Made by a program: the position numbers and the translations under genes
Shown here: positions 25,995 to 35,263 of the stretch, in pieces
Layout: the number at the start of each line of letters is the position of its first letter
Position numbering within the stretch: the stretch's first letter is position 1
Notes under the pieces: model-generated
The model's input: only the letters and a program-made list of their open reading frames with translations
What the model was told of the DNA's origin: nothing
Database searches by the model: none
DNA from: Asaia siamensis
GTDB lineage: Bacteria > Pseudomonadota > Alphaproteobacteria > Acetobacterales > Acetobacteraceae
DNA length: 64,000 nucleotides
Assembly (NCBI RefSeq): GCF_014635085.1
Contig: NZ_BMCH01000003.1
Coordinates: 62,001-126,000, forward strand
Direction of reading: 5' to 3'

Positions 25995-27386
25995 TTACGA
26001 GGTGCGGCTGACCTGACGGGTCGGGCTGCGCATTGTCACAAACTCCTCTGCCGTCGTCGGGTGGATACCGATTGTGCGGTCGAAATCGCGCTTCGTCAGC
26101 CCGGCCGTTACGGCGATGGCCACACCCTGCATCAGTTCGGCAGCAGCATCACCCATCATATGCGCGCCGACGACCTTCTGACTGTCCCGTGACACGATCA
26201 GCTTCATGAATGCCTTGCGGTCACGGCCGATCAGCGTCTGACGCAACGGACGGAAAGAGGCCGTGAAAACGTCGAGATCCGACTCTTTCGCGGCTTCTTC
26301 TTCCGTTAGCCCGACACTGGCCAATGTTTCAGAGAAGAACACGGCCTTCGGGGTGGTCTCATAAGCCCAGTCGCGCGGCGTGTGCGATGAGAACAGGCGC
26401 TCGGCCAGCGTATGCCCCTCCGCAATGGCAACCGGCGTAAGGTTGATGCGATCGGTGACATCGCCAATGGCGTAGAGGTTCGAAACCGATGTGGCCGAGT
26501 GTGCGTCGACGACGACCGCCCCTTTCTCGGTTTTGACACCAAGCGTTTCGAGGCCCAGCCCGTCGGTAGCAGGCTTGCGGCCTGTCGCGAAAAACACGCA
26601 GTCAGTGTCGATCGTGGTGCCATTGGAAAGGCTGACTCTTCTGGCGCCAGCCTCCAGCGCCTCGATCTTCTCGGGAGAAACGCCCGCATGGACGGTAATC
26701 CCGTGTTTCGGGAGCGCCTCGAGCAGCTTCTCACGCAATTCCTGATCGAAACCGCGCAATGGCAGATCCTGGCGGAAAACGAGATCGACCTTCGATCCGA
26801 GCCCCGCGAAGATTCCGGCAAACTCGATGCCGATATAGCCGCCACCGATAATGCAGACGCGCTCGGGCCGCTCTGTCAGATGAAAGGCCTCGTCGGAGAT
26901 AATTCCGAGTTCAGCGCCTTCGATTGGTGGGCGCACGGGGCGGCCGCCGGTCGCGATGACGATCTTCTCAGCCGTGACACGTTGAGGCGTTGCCTTTTCA
27001 TCGAGCGGGCCCGGGCCGATTTCGATCGTATGAGCGTCGATCAGCTTTGCCCTGCCGACAAAGAGACCGACCCCGGCCTTGTCGAGCATGGATTTGTAAA
27101 TCCCGTCGAGCCGCGTGATTTCCTTGTCTTTTGCCGCGATGAAGCGGGTCCAGTCATGTGCGCCGATCTCGACATCCCAGCCATAGGCGCGGGCGTCTTC
27201 AGCGGCTTCGGCCCCCTCGGAGGCATAGACCATCAGCTTCTTGGGCACACAGCCCAGATTGACACATGTGCCTCCCCAGTGGCGGCTTTCAGCTATGCCG
27301 ACGCGAGCCCCATTCTGTGCTGCAATACGGGCGCAGCGCACGCCGCCCGATCCGGCACCTATCACGAAAAGATCGAAATCCGGCAT
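25995..27386 (-). CDS. gor: Glutathione-disulfide reductase
   Basis: It reduces oxidised glutathione with NADPH, using FAD and a redox-active disulfide. The ATG at 27386 is chosen because it opens MPDFDLFVIGAGSGGVRCAR, the FAD-binding fold, and has GGAGAC ahead; an upstream in-frame start adds 17 unrelated residues. The active-site pair is Cys41/Cys46 in GGTCVNLGCVPKK, the second nucleotide-binding motif is GGGYIGIEFAG, and the C-terminal catalytic region GIHPTTAEEF carries His and Glu. Length is 463, usual for the family. The upstream fpr gene ends at a terminator whose T-run touches the gor ribosome site. Confidence 0.95.
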   Translation of the reverse strand: MPDFDLFVIGAGSGGVRCARIAAQNGARVGIAESRHWGGTCVNLGCVPKKLMVYASEGAEAAEDARAYGWDVEIGAHDWTRFIAAKDKEITRLDGIYKSMLDKAGVGLFVGRAKLIDAHTIEIGPGPLDEKATPQRVTAEKIVIATGGRPVRPPIEGAELGIISDEAFHLTERPERVCIIGGGYIGIEFAGIFAGLGSKVDLVFRQDLPLRGFDQELREKLLEALPKHGITVHAGVSPEKIEALEAGARRVSLSNGTTIDTDCVFFATGRKPATDGLGLETLGVKTEKGAVVVDAHSATSVSNLYAIGDVTDRINLTPVAIAEGHTLAERLFSSHTPRDWAYETTPKAVFFSETLASVGLTEEEAAKESDLDVFTASFRPLRQTLIGRDRKAFMKLIVSRDSQKVVGAHMMGDAAAELMQGVAIAVTAGLTKRDFDRTIGIHPTTAEEFVTMRSPTRQVSRTS

Positions 27387-27400
27387 GTGGCCTGTCTCCA

Positions 27401-27434
27401 AAAGAAAACGCGGCCGGAAAAGCTCCCGGCCGCG
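27401..27434 (-). terminator. Rho-independent terminator after fpr
   Basis: On the minus strand CGCGGCCGG pairs with CCGGCCGCG (27426-27434 with 27409-27417) and is followed by TTTTCTTTT at 27400-27408. It lies just before the gor ribosome site, so gor must either read through or have a promoter inside fpr's end. Confidence 0.85.
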
Positions 27435-27487
27435 CATGTCATGGTCATCAATAAGGTCTGCGCCCGTCCAGAACGGACAAGACGGGC

Positions 27488-28372
27488 TCAGCGTTCCGCA
27501 AAAGCCTTTTCGACAACATAAGAGCCCTGCTTGCTCATATTGCCTTCCTCGAAGCCCATCGAAACGAGAAGCTTTTCGGTATCGGCCAGCATTTCAGGCG
27601 ACCCGCAGATCATCACGCGGTCATGCTCTGGGTCGAGCTTCGGCAGGCCGAGATCCTCGAAGATCTTGCCGTTTTCAATCAGCGTGGTGATGCGGTCGGT
27701 CACGGCAAAGTCTTCACGCGTGACGGCCGGGTAGTATTTGAGCTGCTTGGACACGAATTCGCCAAGGAATTCATGGTTCGGCAGGTCGTGGCGGATATGG
27801 TTCATATAAGCCAGTTCGCCCGAGATACGCACGGTGTGGCTCAGCACCACATTCTCGTAGCGCTCGTAGCACTCGGGGTCTTCGATCAGGCTCATGAACG
27901 GTGCAAGACCGGTGCCGGTCGACAGGAAATACAGGTTGCGACCCGGGCGCAGATTGTCGAGCAGCAGCGTGCCGACCGGCTTGCGACCGACCAGAACCGT
28001 ATCGCCCACCTTCACATGGCGCAGACGCGAGGTTAGCGGACCGTCTTCCACCGCGATGGAGAAGAATTCCAGCTCTTCCTCATAATTGGCCGAAGCGATG
28101 GAATAGGCGCGCAGGAGAGGCTTGCCCTCAACCTCGATGCCAATCATCGTGAACTGGCCGTTCTCGAAGCGCAGGCCGGGGTCACGCGTGCAGGTGAAGG
28201 TGAAGAGACGGTCGGTCCAGTGATGGACGCTCAGCACTTCGCAGGCCTGAAGGTGACCATATTCCTTGCTGGGCGGCGCCAGATGGTACTGGCCCGGATG
28301 GCCATCGACGGGCAGGAGCCCGGTCAGTGGCTCGGAGATAGTCGGCATGGGCAGAGAGACGGGGGCGTTCAT
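27488..28372 (-). CDS. fpr: Ferredoxin--NADP(+) reductase
   Basis: This FAD enzyme passes electrons between NADPH and ferredoxin or flavodoxin, often in oxidative stress. Of 294 residues, the first 35 or so are a variable leader before the FAD domain. The FAD-binding motif RAYSIASANYEEELEF, the pyrophosphate and NADP segment STGTGLAPFMSL, and CGSPEM in the C-terminal part are all visible. The C-terminus KAFAER resembles bacterial class I Fpr. The family mean is about 257 residues, so a later start is possible. The gene is followed by a strong terminator and then gor on the same strand. Confidence 0.92.
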   Translation of the reverse strand: MNAPVSLPMPTISEPLTGLLPVDGHPGQYHLAPPSKEYGHLQACEVLSVHHWTDRLFTFTCTRDPGLRFENGQFTMIGIEVEGKPLLRAYSIASANYEEELEFFSIAVEDGPLTSRLRHVKVGDTVLVGRKPVGTLLLDNLRPGRNLYFLSTGTGLAPFMSLIEDPECYERYENVVLSHTVRISGELAYMNHIRHDLPNHEFLGEFVSKQLKYYPAVTREDFAVTDRITTLIENGKIFEDLGLPKLDPEHDRVMICGSPEMLADTEKLLVSMGFEEGNMSKQGSYVVEKAFAER

Positions 28373-28401
28373 CTGGTATCTTTCGAAAGGCAGCAGGGGG
28401 C

Positions 28402-28420
28402 GGGCGGTCTGACACCGCCC
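28402..28420. terminator. Hairpin between the S10 peptidase gene and fpr
   Basis: GGGCGGT (28402-28408) pairs with ACCGCCC (28414-28420) around CTGAC. It lies between two minus-strand genes. No T-run follows on either strand, so it may be a leader structure of fpr or a weak terminator. Confidence 0.35.
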
Positions 28421-28489
28421 AAAGTGGCGAAATTTCTAAAACATCCTCTCGCCCTTTGAAAACCCCACAGCCCCGCCTGTTCTAAAATA

Positions 28490-30151
28490 TTACGACGATT
28501 TCGGATGCGTCCTTGCGATAAACTGCGAAACATTATCGTGCATTTCATGCAGCGCCGGCAGATGCGCATAGACCATATGCCCCGAGGCATATTGCTTGAT
28601 CTCGATATTCTTCGCGAGCGCACGCGGGATCGGCAGATGCCGCATCTCATAAACACCCTCGAAATAGGGCGTCCCGAGATCGTAATACCCCTGGTTCAGC
28701 ATCACCTGAAGCGCCGGATTGGCCTTCATGGCCGCTGCAAGATCGGGCAGCACATTCGGCTCTCCCCGTGCAGGGCCACGCTGGTCGGGCTGCTTGTGCG
28801 TAAAGCTCCATTTGCCGATGCTATGGGCGCTGACGCGATATTCCATATAGCCGTCACCAAAGGACGGGTCGGCGCCATAATGCAGCGTCGTATGGGCGTA
28901 GTCATTGAACGCCGCCACATAGGCGGACTCCATGGCGGCCGATTGCGGGTCATATTCGGGCGTCTGGCCCAGCGGGTCCATGCTCGGGCCGGAGAAACGA
29001 CTGTCTAGACGACCCGTATCCATGCCCTGATCGCCCAGCAGGGTCTTGGCAAATTCGCCGCCATTGACGCGCAGATTGGCCTTGATGATGTAATCGACCG
29101 GCAGGCCGGTATAGCGGTGCAGTTTTTCTGCTGTCGCTTTCAGCTTGTCATCGCTGATGCCGGTGCCATCCTGGAGCGCCGATGTGTAATCGGTCAGCGC
29201 AAAATGCTCGACCTCGGCCAGAAAGGCTTTCAGATCGGTGGGCTGGTCGGGCAGCTTGTGGTGATACCAGGCTGTTGCGGCAAAGCTTGGCAGGCCAAGC
29301 ACATAAGGCTGATCGTTGCTCGGGTTATTCTGTGCCCGGTCGATGGAATTGCCGTAATTCAGGATCTGCGATAGCAGGATGACGCCGTTGAGGTCGATCC
29401 CCTTATCCTGACGCAGCGCATTGGCGATGATGGCCGAGCGCGTCGTGCCATAGCTTTCACCAAAGAGATATTTGGGCGAATTGAAGCGCCCGTGCCGCGA
29501 AAGGAACTGCGCGATGAAATCGGTAAAGGCGGCGGCATCGGGGTCTGTGCCATAAAATGCCTTGTCGCGATCCTTGCCAATGACGCGGCCATAACCCGTG
29601 CCGGGCGCGTCGATGAAGACGAGATCGGTCGCATCGAGCAGGGAGTCGTCGTTATTGACCACCTTGTAGGGGGCGGCTGGGGTTGGCTGATCGTCCACCG
29701 TCACGACGCGCTTGGGGCCGAGCGCGCCCATATGCAGCCAGACAGTCGAGGAACCGGGGCCACCGTTATAGACGAAGGTGATCGGGCGGTTTTCGGGATG
29801 CGCGCCCTTCTTGAAATAAGCGACATAGAAAACCGAGGCGACAGCCTGAGGCGCCTTAGGGTCCGGATTGGCGTCATCCCACCCGGCCGGATGGATGATG
29901 AGCGTGCCGGATTCTGTCTGGTACGGGATCGCCTGCCCGCGAATGGTCACGCTGCCCTCGCTCAGCACGTGCTGCGGCTTCATCAGGAAAGCTGGTCCCG
30001 GAACGCCACCGGGGCCACCATCGGGGCCGGGCGGCGGCGGGGGCGGTCCCATATGGGGCGGCATGTCGGGCGCGGCCAGAGCCGTGCCTGCGAGAAGGGT
30101 CGTCAGACCGAGAATAGCAGAGAGTTTCGGGGCTTGCTTGAACCGCACCAT
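28490..30151 (-). CDS. Secreted serine carboxypeptidase-like protein (peptidase family S10)
   Basis: The ATG at 30151 has GAAGGAG ahead and starts a signal peptide (MVRFKQAPKLSAILGLTTLL); an upstream start at 30250 would hide it. The mature protein opens with a proline/glycine-rich stretch (PPPPPPGPDGGPGG). The S10 signature VYNGGPGSST and the catalytic serine in GESYGTT (Ser about 233) are clear; the later Asp and His cannot be fixed with certainty but a late histidine lies near ASGHMVY. Such proteins act in the periplasm or outside, trimming C-terminal residues. It is divergent from the helicase gene at 30253. Confidence 0.88.
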   Translation of the reverse strand: MVRFKQAPKLSAILGLTTLLAGTALAAPDMPPHMGPPPPPPGPDGGPGGVPGPAFLMKPQHVLSEGSVTIRGQAIPYQTESGTLIIHPAGWDDANPDPKAPQAVASVFYVAYFKKGAHPENRPITFVYNGGPGSSTVWLHMGALGPKRVVTVDDQPTPAAPYKVVNNDDSLLDATDLVFIDAPGTGYGRVIGKDRDKAFYGTDPDAAAFTDFIAQFLSRHGRFNSPKYLFGESYGTTRSAIIANALRQDKGIDLNGVILLSQILNYGNSIDRAQNNPSNDQPYVLGLPSFAATAWYHHKLPDQPTDLKAFLAEVEHFALTDYTSALQDGTGISDDKLKATAEKLHRYTGLPVDYIIKANLRVNGGEFAKTLLGDQGMDTGRLDSRFSGPSMDPLGQTPEYDPQSAAMESAYVAAFNDYAHTTLHYGADPSFGDGYMEYRVSAHSIGKWSFTHKQPDQRGPARGEPNVLPDLAAAMKANPALQVMLNQGYYDLGTPYFEGVYEMRHLPIPRALAKNIEIKQYASGHMVYAHLPALHEMHDNVSQFIARTHPKSS

Positions 30152-30252
30152 GGGCTCCTTCAGATCGTTTCGCACTCGTATAGGAGAACGAAACGCCCGC
30201 TCGGACAAGTCTGCCGTTGCAGCAAACCGTGTCATAACGCACAAACACATTC

Positions 30253-32718
30253 ATGGATTCTGCACGCTCCCCCGCCGATCACGCTCTCGCTTTGGCCGTT
30301 GAGGACACTGGCCTTTCTCCTACGCCCAAAGAGGAGCCGCGCCTTCTCAAACTGATCGCCCGAAGCCTTGTGCCGGGGGCAGAGCGCATTCTGCCTTCGG
30401 AATATGAGCGTCTTCTCTGCGACGTGCGCCGCAAGGACTGGGCCGCCCAGCTGATGAACGCCACCCGACGGGCGGGCGAGTTGTGGATCGGCAAGGCGGA
30501 TATTCTCGATGCGGTAGGCCGCGTGCATGACCCGCGCGCCGGGCTCGACCTGCTGCGCAGCACGCTCGATGACACGCTGGCAGGGCGCCTGCGCGAGATG
30601 GGTCATACGCCGCGTGACGTGCTCGAGGCCGTGCAGGCCGATCTGAGCGATGCCGGGACTTTCCTTTCGGGCGGGCAGATCGACCGTCTGGCCCAGATTG
30701 TTGCTTCCGCCTTTGGCGTTGAGGATACGGGGTTCGAAGCCGAGCTGATCGCCAGCGAGAAAGCACGGCGGGAAGAAGAAGAACGGATCGAGGCACGCGC
30801 CGAAGCCCGTCGCAAGCGCGAGAATGAACGCCTCAAGGCCTGGGAAGAAAGCCTTGTCGGGTTCGATCAGGTGCCAACCATTCTGCATTGCACCCCACGT
30901 GAAGCCTTGCGCTGGATTGCTGAAAACCGCCTGCCGGTCACGCGCCGCACGCCGCAGCCCGATGGCACGGAAAAATTCGAATTCGACCCCGAGATCCTCA
31001 AGCGCCTGCGCCCGCAGCTTGCGGAATGGCGCGGCGGCGCACGCGGCACCCCTGCCCTCACGGGTCGCAAGGTCGGTAATGCCGTCATTGCCCGCGTAGC
31101 AGCGCTTGACCGTTACGTCGCGCATTTCCGCACGGCGCGCTCGCTCAAGCGACGGATCACGCTCGTGACCGGGCCCACCAATTCCGGCAAATCCTATACG
31201 GCGCTCAATGCGCTGGCCAATGCCGAGAGCGGTCTGGCCCTCGCCCCGCTGCGTCTTCTGGCGCATGAATTCCGGGAGTCGCTTCTGTCTCGCGGCGTGC
31301 CTGCCTCTCTGGCGACTGGTGAGGAACGCATCGATTTCCCCGGTGCGCGCCATCTGGCCGCGACGGTGGAGATGTGTCCGTTCCATAATCCGGTCGATGT
31401 GGCGCTGATCGATGAAGCGCAGATGCTGATGGACCCTGACCGTGGGGCTGCCTGGACGGCGGCGATCATGGGTGTCCCTGCACGCCATCTTTATATTCTG
31501 GGTGCGCCTGACTGCATTCCTCTCATCAGGCGCATTGCCGAACTCTGCGACGACCCGCTTGACGAGATCACCCTTGAGCGCAAATCGCCGCTGCGGGCGG
31601 CCAGCGCCCCTGTGCGGCTGCGCGACCTCGAGGCAGGCGATGCGCTGATCGCATTCTCGCGTCGAGAGGTACTCGACCTGCGCGCCGAATTGCTGACACT
31701 CGGCAAGCGCGTGGCTGTGGTCTATGGCGCACTCAGCCCGGAAGTGCGCCGTGCCGAAGCGGCGCGCTTCAATAACGGTGAGGCGGAAATTCTGGTGGCG
31801 ACTGACGCCATCGGCATGGGCCTCAACCTGTCAATCAAACGCGTCGTGTTCAGTGCGCTGCGCAAATATGACGGCAAGCAGACCCGCGACCTGACAGCGC
31901 AGGAAATCAAGCAGATTGGTGGGCGTGCCGGGCGATACGGGCACCATGAGAACGGCATCGTGGCCGTTCTGGGTGAGGCGGGAACCCCTGCCCATATCCG
32001 CAAGATGCTCGCCGCCCCGCCTGAGCCGATCACCGAACTGCGCCCCCTTGTGCAGCCCGATTCCGATATCGTGCGCGCTGTCGCCGAGGAAATCGAAACG
32101 GACAGTCTTTACGGTGTTCTGGTGCGCATCAAACGCGCCGTTTTGCGCGCCGATGACCCGAATTACCGTCTTGCCGATATGGATCAGGCCTTCGAAATCG
32201 CCTCGGCACTGGAAGGTGTGGAAGGGCTCAGCCTCACGCAACGCTGGGTCTATGCGATGTGCCCGATCGACGAGCGCGATAACGGCATTGCCCGGCTTGT
32301 CGGCTGGGCGAGCGACCATGCCGCCGGCAGACGCGTGCCACCGCCTGGCACAGGACGTCTCGTCCAGCCGTCACAGGCAGGCCGAGAAGAGCTGGAGCGC
32401 GCCGAAAAGCGCCATAAGCGCCTTGTCGCGTGGCGCTGGCTCTCGCTGCGCTTTGCCGATGCCTATACCGACAAGCAGGCGGCAGAGGATAATACAAACG
32501 CGCTGAATGACTGGATTGAAGCGGTTCTGCGCCAGCAGAGCCGTGAGCGTGAACATCAGCGGCGGGCAAGACCGGGGCAGAGACCCGGAGGTCAGCGGCC
32601 GGGCAGCCAGAAGCCGGGGGGCAAACGCCCCTTCGGGAAACGCCCGGCAGAACGGGACGCGCAGCCGCCCCGCGATGGCCGTGGACCAAAAAGCACAAGA
32701 AAACGCGGGCGCAGCTGA
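30253..32718 (+). CDS. Suv3-like superfamily 2 RNA helicase
   Basis: This large ATP-dependent helicase has 821 residues. An N-terminal region of about 160 residues is followed by a charged coiled-coil stretch (about 168-200, rich in Glu and Arg). The helicase core then has Walker A GPTNSGKS (307-314), DEAQ (near 386), and the helicase C region ending in QIGGRAGRYG. The core matches the Suv3 family, known from mitochondria as part of an RNA degradosome and also found in alphaproteobacteria. The C-terminal tail is long, low-complexity and basic (repeats of RPGGQRPG and KRP type), suited to RNA contact. It is divergent from the S10 gene. Confidence 0.88.
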   Translation: MDSARSPADHALALAVEDTGLSPTPKEEPRLLKLIARSLVPGAERILPSEYERLLCDVRRKDWAAQLMNATRRAGELWIGKADILDAVGRVHDPRAGLDLLRSTLDDTLAGRLREMGHTPRDVLEAVQADLSDAGTFLSGGQIDRLAQIVASAFGVEDTGFEAELIASEKARREEEERIEARAEARRKRENERLKAWEESLVGFDQVPTILHCTPREALRWIAENRLPVTRRTPQPDGTEKFEFDPEILKRLRPQLAEWRGGARGTPALTGRKVGNAVIARVAALDRYVAHFRTARSLKRRITLVTGPTNSGKSYTALNALANAESGLALAPLRLLAHEFRESLLSRGVPASLATGEERIDFPGARHLAATVEMCPFHNPVDVALIDEAQMLMDPDRGAAWTAAIMGVPARHLYILGAPDCIPLIRRIAELCDDPLDEITLERKSPLRAASAPVRLRDLEAGDALIAFSRREVLDLRAELLTLGKRVAVVYGALSPEVRRAEAARFNNGEAEILVATDAIGMGLNLSIKRVVFSALRKYDGKQTRDLTAQEIKQIGGRAGRYGHHENGIVAVLGEAGTPAHIRKMLAAPPEPITELRPLVQPDSDIVRAVAEEIETDSLYGVLVRIKRAVLRADDPNYRLADMDQAFEIASALEGVEGLSLTQRWVYAMCPIDERDNGIARLVGWASDHAAGRRVPPPGTGRLVQPSQAGREELERAEKRHKRLVAWRWLSLRFADAYTDKQAAEDNTNALNDWIEAVLRQQSREREHQRRARPGQRPGGQRPGSQKPGGKRPFGKRPAERDAQPPRDGRGPKSTRKRGRS

Positions 32719-32845
32719 AGCCGCGCCGTCGCTCCTCTGACCCGAAAGCTGAACTGACAGTACCCTTCTGCTCTGGCCCCATCACCACGCCAGAACACAA
32801 GGGTCGCATCTCGACACAGTCAGGTCATGACACGACCTGAAAAGG

Positions 32846-34075
32846 TCAGGCCTTCCTGCGCCAGTCGCCCCAATCTGTTGAGACCGGTCGACGCGTCGCA
32901 GCGGATTGATAAATGGCCTGTATCAGCCTGATGTCCTGCATCCCCTCCTCACCCGTGGCGAGCGACGGCTTTCCGCTTCCGAGAACATCCGGCAGGTGAT
33001 CGAGCTGGGCAGAAAACTGGTTGAGCGCCGGAATCTGGAACATGGGATCGGAAAGGATATGCGTTTCCTCTCCGGCAACGGTTTCGAAGCGATTATTATA
33101 ATATCCGGTGGCAGGGTTGAGCATTCCGGAGAGCTTCTCCGCCTGAATGCCGAAGCGCGATGTCGCGGCAGCGGTGAAGGACGAATTGCCATGGGCGAGA
33201 GCGCCCGAGCGATAACGGAATGTCCAGGAAATGATGTCTTCCACCTCGTGGAAAACAGGATTGGTGCTCTCGGCCCTGATAGCGCTGACTTCGATCGGCT
33301 CTTCATTCAGCAGATAGCGTGCACCGTTCACGCCATAGATACCGAGATCCATAAGGGAGCCGCCGCCTGAGAGGCTGCGTTTGACACGCCACTGGCCGGA
33401 CGGATCATCAATGCTGAGGACATCGGTATTCTCGGTCGTCACGGCACGCAGCTTGCCGAGCTTTCCCGCACGGATAGTCTGGATCGCGCGCTGGGTGATC
33501 GGGTCGAAATGGCAGCGATAGCCGATCATCAGCTGCTTGCTGGCGCGCCTGGCGGCGTCGATCATGCGCTGGCAATCCCCGACGCTGGTTGCCATCGGCT
33601 TTTCGCACATCACATGCTTGCCCGCACGAAAGGCCCGCACCGCGAAATCGGCATGGAGCGCATTGGGCAGGATGATATAGACAGCATCGATCTCGGGATT
33701 GTTCCGGATGTCGTCGAAATTGTCGTAGCTGTAGATGTTCTTTTCGGGCACGCCATAGGCCGATGCGACCTTGCGCGCCTTTTGCGGGTCGCCACTGACC
33801 AGACCGGCCAGTCGCGCATGCTGGCACTCGCCGAAGGCGGGCAGGATCTGATTGATCGCATATTTTCCCAGACCGACAATGGCATAGCCAAACGGGCGGC
33901 GGCCTTCCGGAAGCGGGCGTATCGGCTGGGGCGACGGGCGGGGTGCCAGATGATCCGGCGGTGTCGTCTGCGCCGAGGCGCTCTTGCCCAGAACCAGCCC
34001 TGCAACACCTGCGGCCTGCAGGAATCTGCGACGTATCTGCGACGCAGGCTGTTGGTGAGTGTCGTTGTCGCTCAT
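32846..34075 (-). CDS. Tat-exported Gfo/Idh/MocA oxidoreductase, glucose-fructose oxidoreductase-like
   Basis: The 409-residue protein begins with a Tat signal (RRRFLQAAGVAGLVLGKSAS). A Rossmann fold GYAIVGLGKYAINQILP and the family motif CEKPMATSVGDC follow, then a C-terminal domain with RYLLNEEP. It resembles Zymomonas glucose-fructose oxidoreductase, a periplasmic enzyme with tightly bound NADP that makes sorbitol and gluconolactone, though other sugar oxidoreductases of the group are possible. Export by TatBC (38.4-39.8 kb) fits. The substrate is inferred, and the motifs alone do not decide between glucose-fructose and other sugar pairs. Confidence 0.85.
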   Translation of the reverse strand: MSDNDTHQQPASQIRRRFLQAAGVAGLVLGKSASAQTTPPDHLAPRPSPQPIRPLPEGRRPFGYAIVGLGKYAINQILPAFGECQHARLAGLVSGDPQKARKVASAYGVPEKNIYSYDNFDDIRNNPEIDAVYIILPNALHADFAVRAFRAGKHVMCEKPMATSVGDCQRMIDAARRASKQLMIGYRCHFDPITQRAIQTIRAGKLGKLRAVTTENTDVLSIDDPSGQWRVKRSLSGGGSLMDLGIYGVNGARYLLNEEPIEVSAIRAESTNPVFHEVEDIISWTFRYRSGALAHGNSSFTAAATSRFGIQAEKLSGMLNPATGYYNNRFETVAGEETHILSDPMFQIPALNQFSAQLDHLPDVLGSGKPSLATGEEGMQDIRLIQAIYQSAATRRPVSTDWGDWRRKA

Positions 34076-34685
34076 CTCATCTCTCTCAGCGTTTCAGAAT
34101 CGTTCCGCCTCATTCGGCAGCCCCACTTCACAAGCGCGTGATGAGCGTCGTGGTTCGCCATGGGATTGGCTCAGACCGATGACAAAGTATGACCTTTGAC
34201 GGCCTGTACTCCCGCGCCACAATGGCACTCAGCCCGCTTTCCGGGTCTGGCTGGCGATGGAATCAGACGGACCTAGCAGCATGTCGTGCTGTCATTCAGA
34301 TGTGGCGGAACGAGATCGCCGCCGCTGGTGACCGATCAGACGGATGCCTCCCCTTAGCCGCAAGGCGCTTAAATGGGCAGGTTCATCCCCAAGCGGGAGA
34401 TTCCGGCTCCCGTGGCTGGATACGCAGAACCTCTCAGACACAAGACGCGTCAAACGGCACAGCAAGATCGGTAGGGTCCGACGCGAAAAGGGAGCGTCAA
34501 TTGCCCGTCGACTCGCTTTTGAAGCCTTTTTTTGCCCTCTCACATCGCTAGAAAACCCTTGTGCCATCTGGTTTTTGGGCAATTGTGCTTTCTACGGGGC
34601 AGATTTTTCGCCGAAACGACGCAGAAAGTTCTTCCATTCTTCACAAAAACCGCGCTAGCGTTCTTTTGCGGCAACCGAGGTTGCT
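34076..34685. other. Gap with no recognisable gene
   Basis: Six hundred bases between the Gfo-like gene and the decayed repeat region. Several overlapping short open frames exist on both strands, but none has a plausible start, ribosome site and protein-like composition. The 5' part presumably carries the Gfo-like gene's promoter. Confidence 0.4.
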
Positions 34686-35120
34686 TCAAATAATTCTTCG
34701 AGAATCACTTCGAAGAAGAAAGTAAAGTACGGCCGCCGCAAAATAGTGCGCATTTCGCGCCATGTGAAGAAGGAATACAGATATGTCGTCTGGTCTTTCC
34801 GTAAGCACATTTTCGTCGAAAACCATGATTTCGGTCAGGGTTTTCTCCGCAGAAGCCAAATATCAAGGGGTCGGCCCCCCATAAGGGAGCCACGCAGTCC
34901 TTAGGTTTCTCTCATCGGCTAGAGTAATCACAGGATCTGAAACACCCGTTTCTTCCTCAACCTCTTTTCGTCTCTCTATTTCAACCCTTTGCCAACACTC
35001 CAACGCCAATACTTCCATAGCATTGACGATAGTGAAGTAAGTCAAACACGAAATAGGGCGCATCTGGCGCCATGTGAAGAAGGAATACAGATATGTCGTC
35101 TGGTTTTTCCGTAAGCACAT
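34686..35120 (-). pseudogene. Decayed second copy of the small protein encoded at 34981-35253
   Basis: In one minus-strand frame an open stretch ends with RNLRTAWLPYGGPTP at a TGA (34863-34865). Beyond it the same frame continues with YLASAEKTLTEIMVFDENVL and ends at a TGA at 34686. The part after the stop is nearly identical to the intact copy, where the codon at the same place is leucine. So this looks like a gene copy broken by one stop codon, plus a frameshift relative to the first copy because the repeats are offset by 310 bases. It could also be one long ancestral protein made of repeated modules. Unknown function. Confidence 0.6.
34741..34882. repeat. Direct repeat copy B (142 bp)
   Basis: This segment aligns with 35051-35192 at a constant offset of 310 bases, with few mismatches. 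Both encode, on the minus strand, the module YGGPTP-x-YLASAEKTL followed by MVF, NVLTE and PDDISVFLLHMA. Confidence 0.9.
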
Positions 35121-35253
35121 TGTCTTCGAAAACCATGAAAGCGTTCAGGGTTTTCTCCGCAGATGCCAAATATAAAGGCGTAGGGCCGCCGTAGATCAGC
35201 GAACCGGCTCCGGCGTTTGCCTCCTCATGCAGGTGCAGCGCCGGGCCCCTCAT
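34981..35253 (-). CDS. Small protein of unknown function downstream of dld
   Basis: The ATG at 35253 has GAAGGA seven bases upstream and starts 11 bases after the dld stop, so it is probably the last gene of the dld transcript. The 90-residue product contains YGGPTPLYLASAEKTLNAFM and PDDISVFLLHMAPDAPYFVF with a short C-terminal tail. A near copy of its middle part lies downstream and is broken by a stop. No signal or membrane helix is clear. I do not recognise the family. The repeat structure could mean a modular protein or recent tandem duplication. Confidence 0.5.
   Translation of the reverse strand: MRGPALHLHEEANAGAGSLIYGGPTPLYLASAEKTLNAFMVFEDNVLTEKPDDISVFLLHMAPDAPYFVFDLLHYRQCYGSIGVGVLAKG
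35051..35192. repeat. Direct repeat copy A (142 bp)
   Basis: The partner of 34741-34882, offset by 310 bases. It lies inside the open small gene. The copies differ by about twenty substitutions, several of them silent or conservative in the shared reading frame, which suggests both were once coding. Confidence 0.9.
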
Positions 35254-35263
35254 ATTCGGTCCT

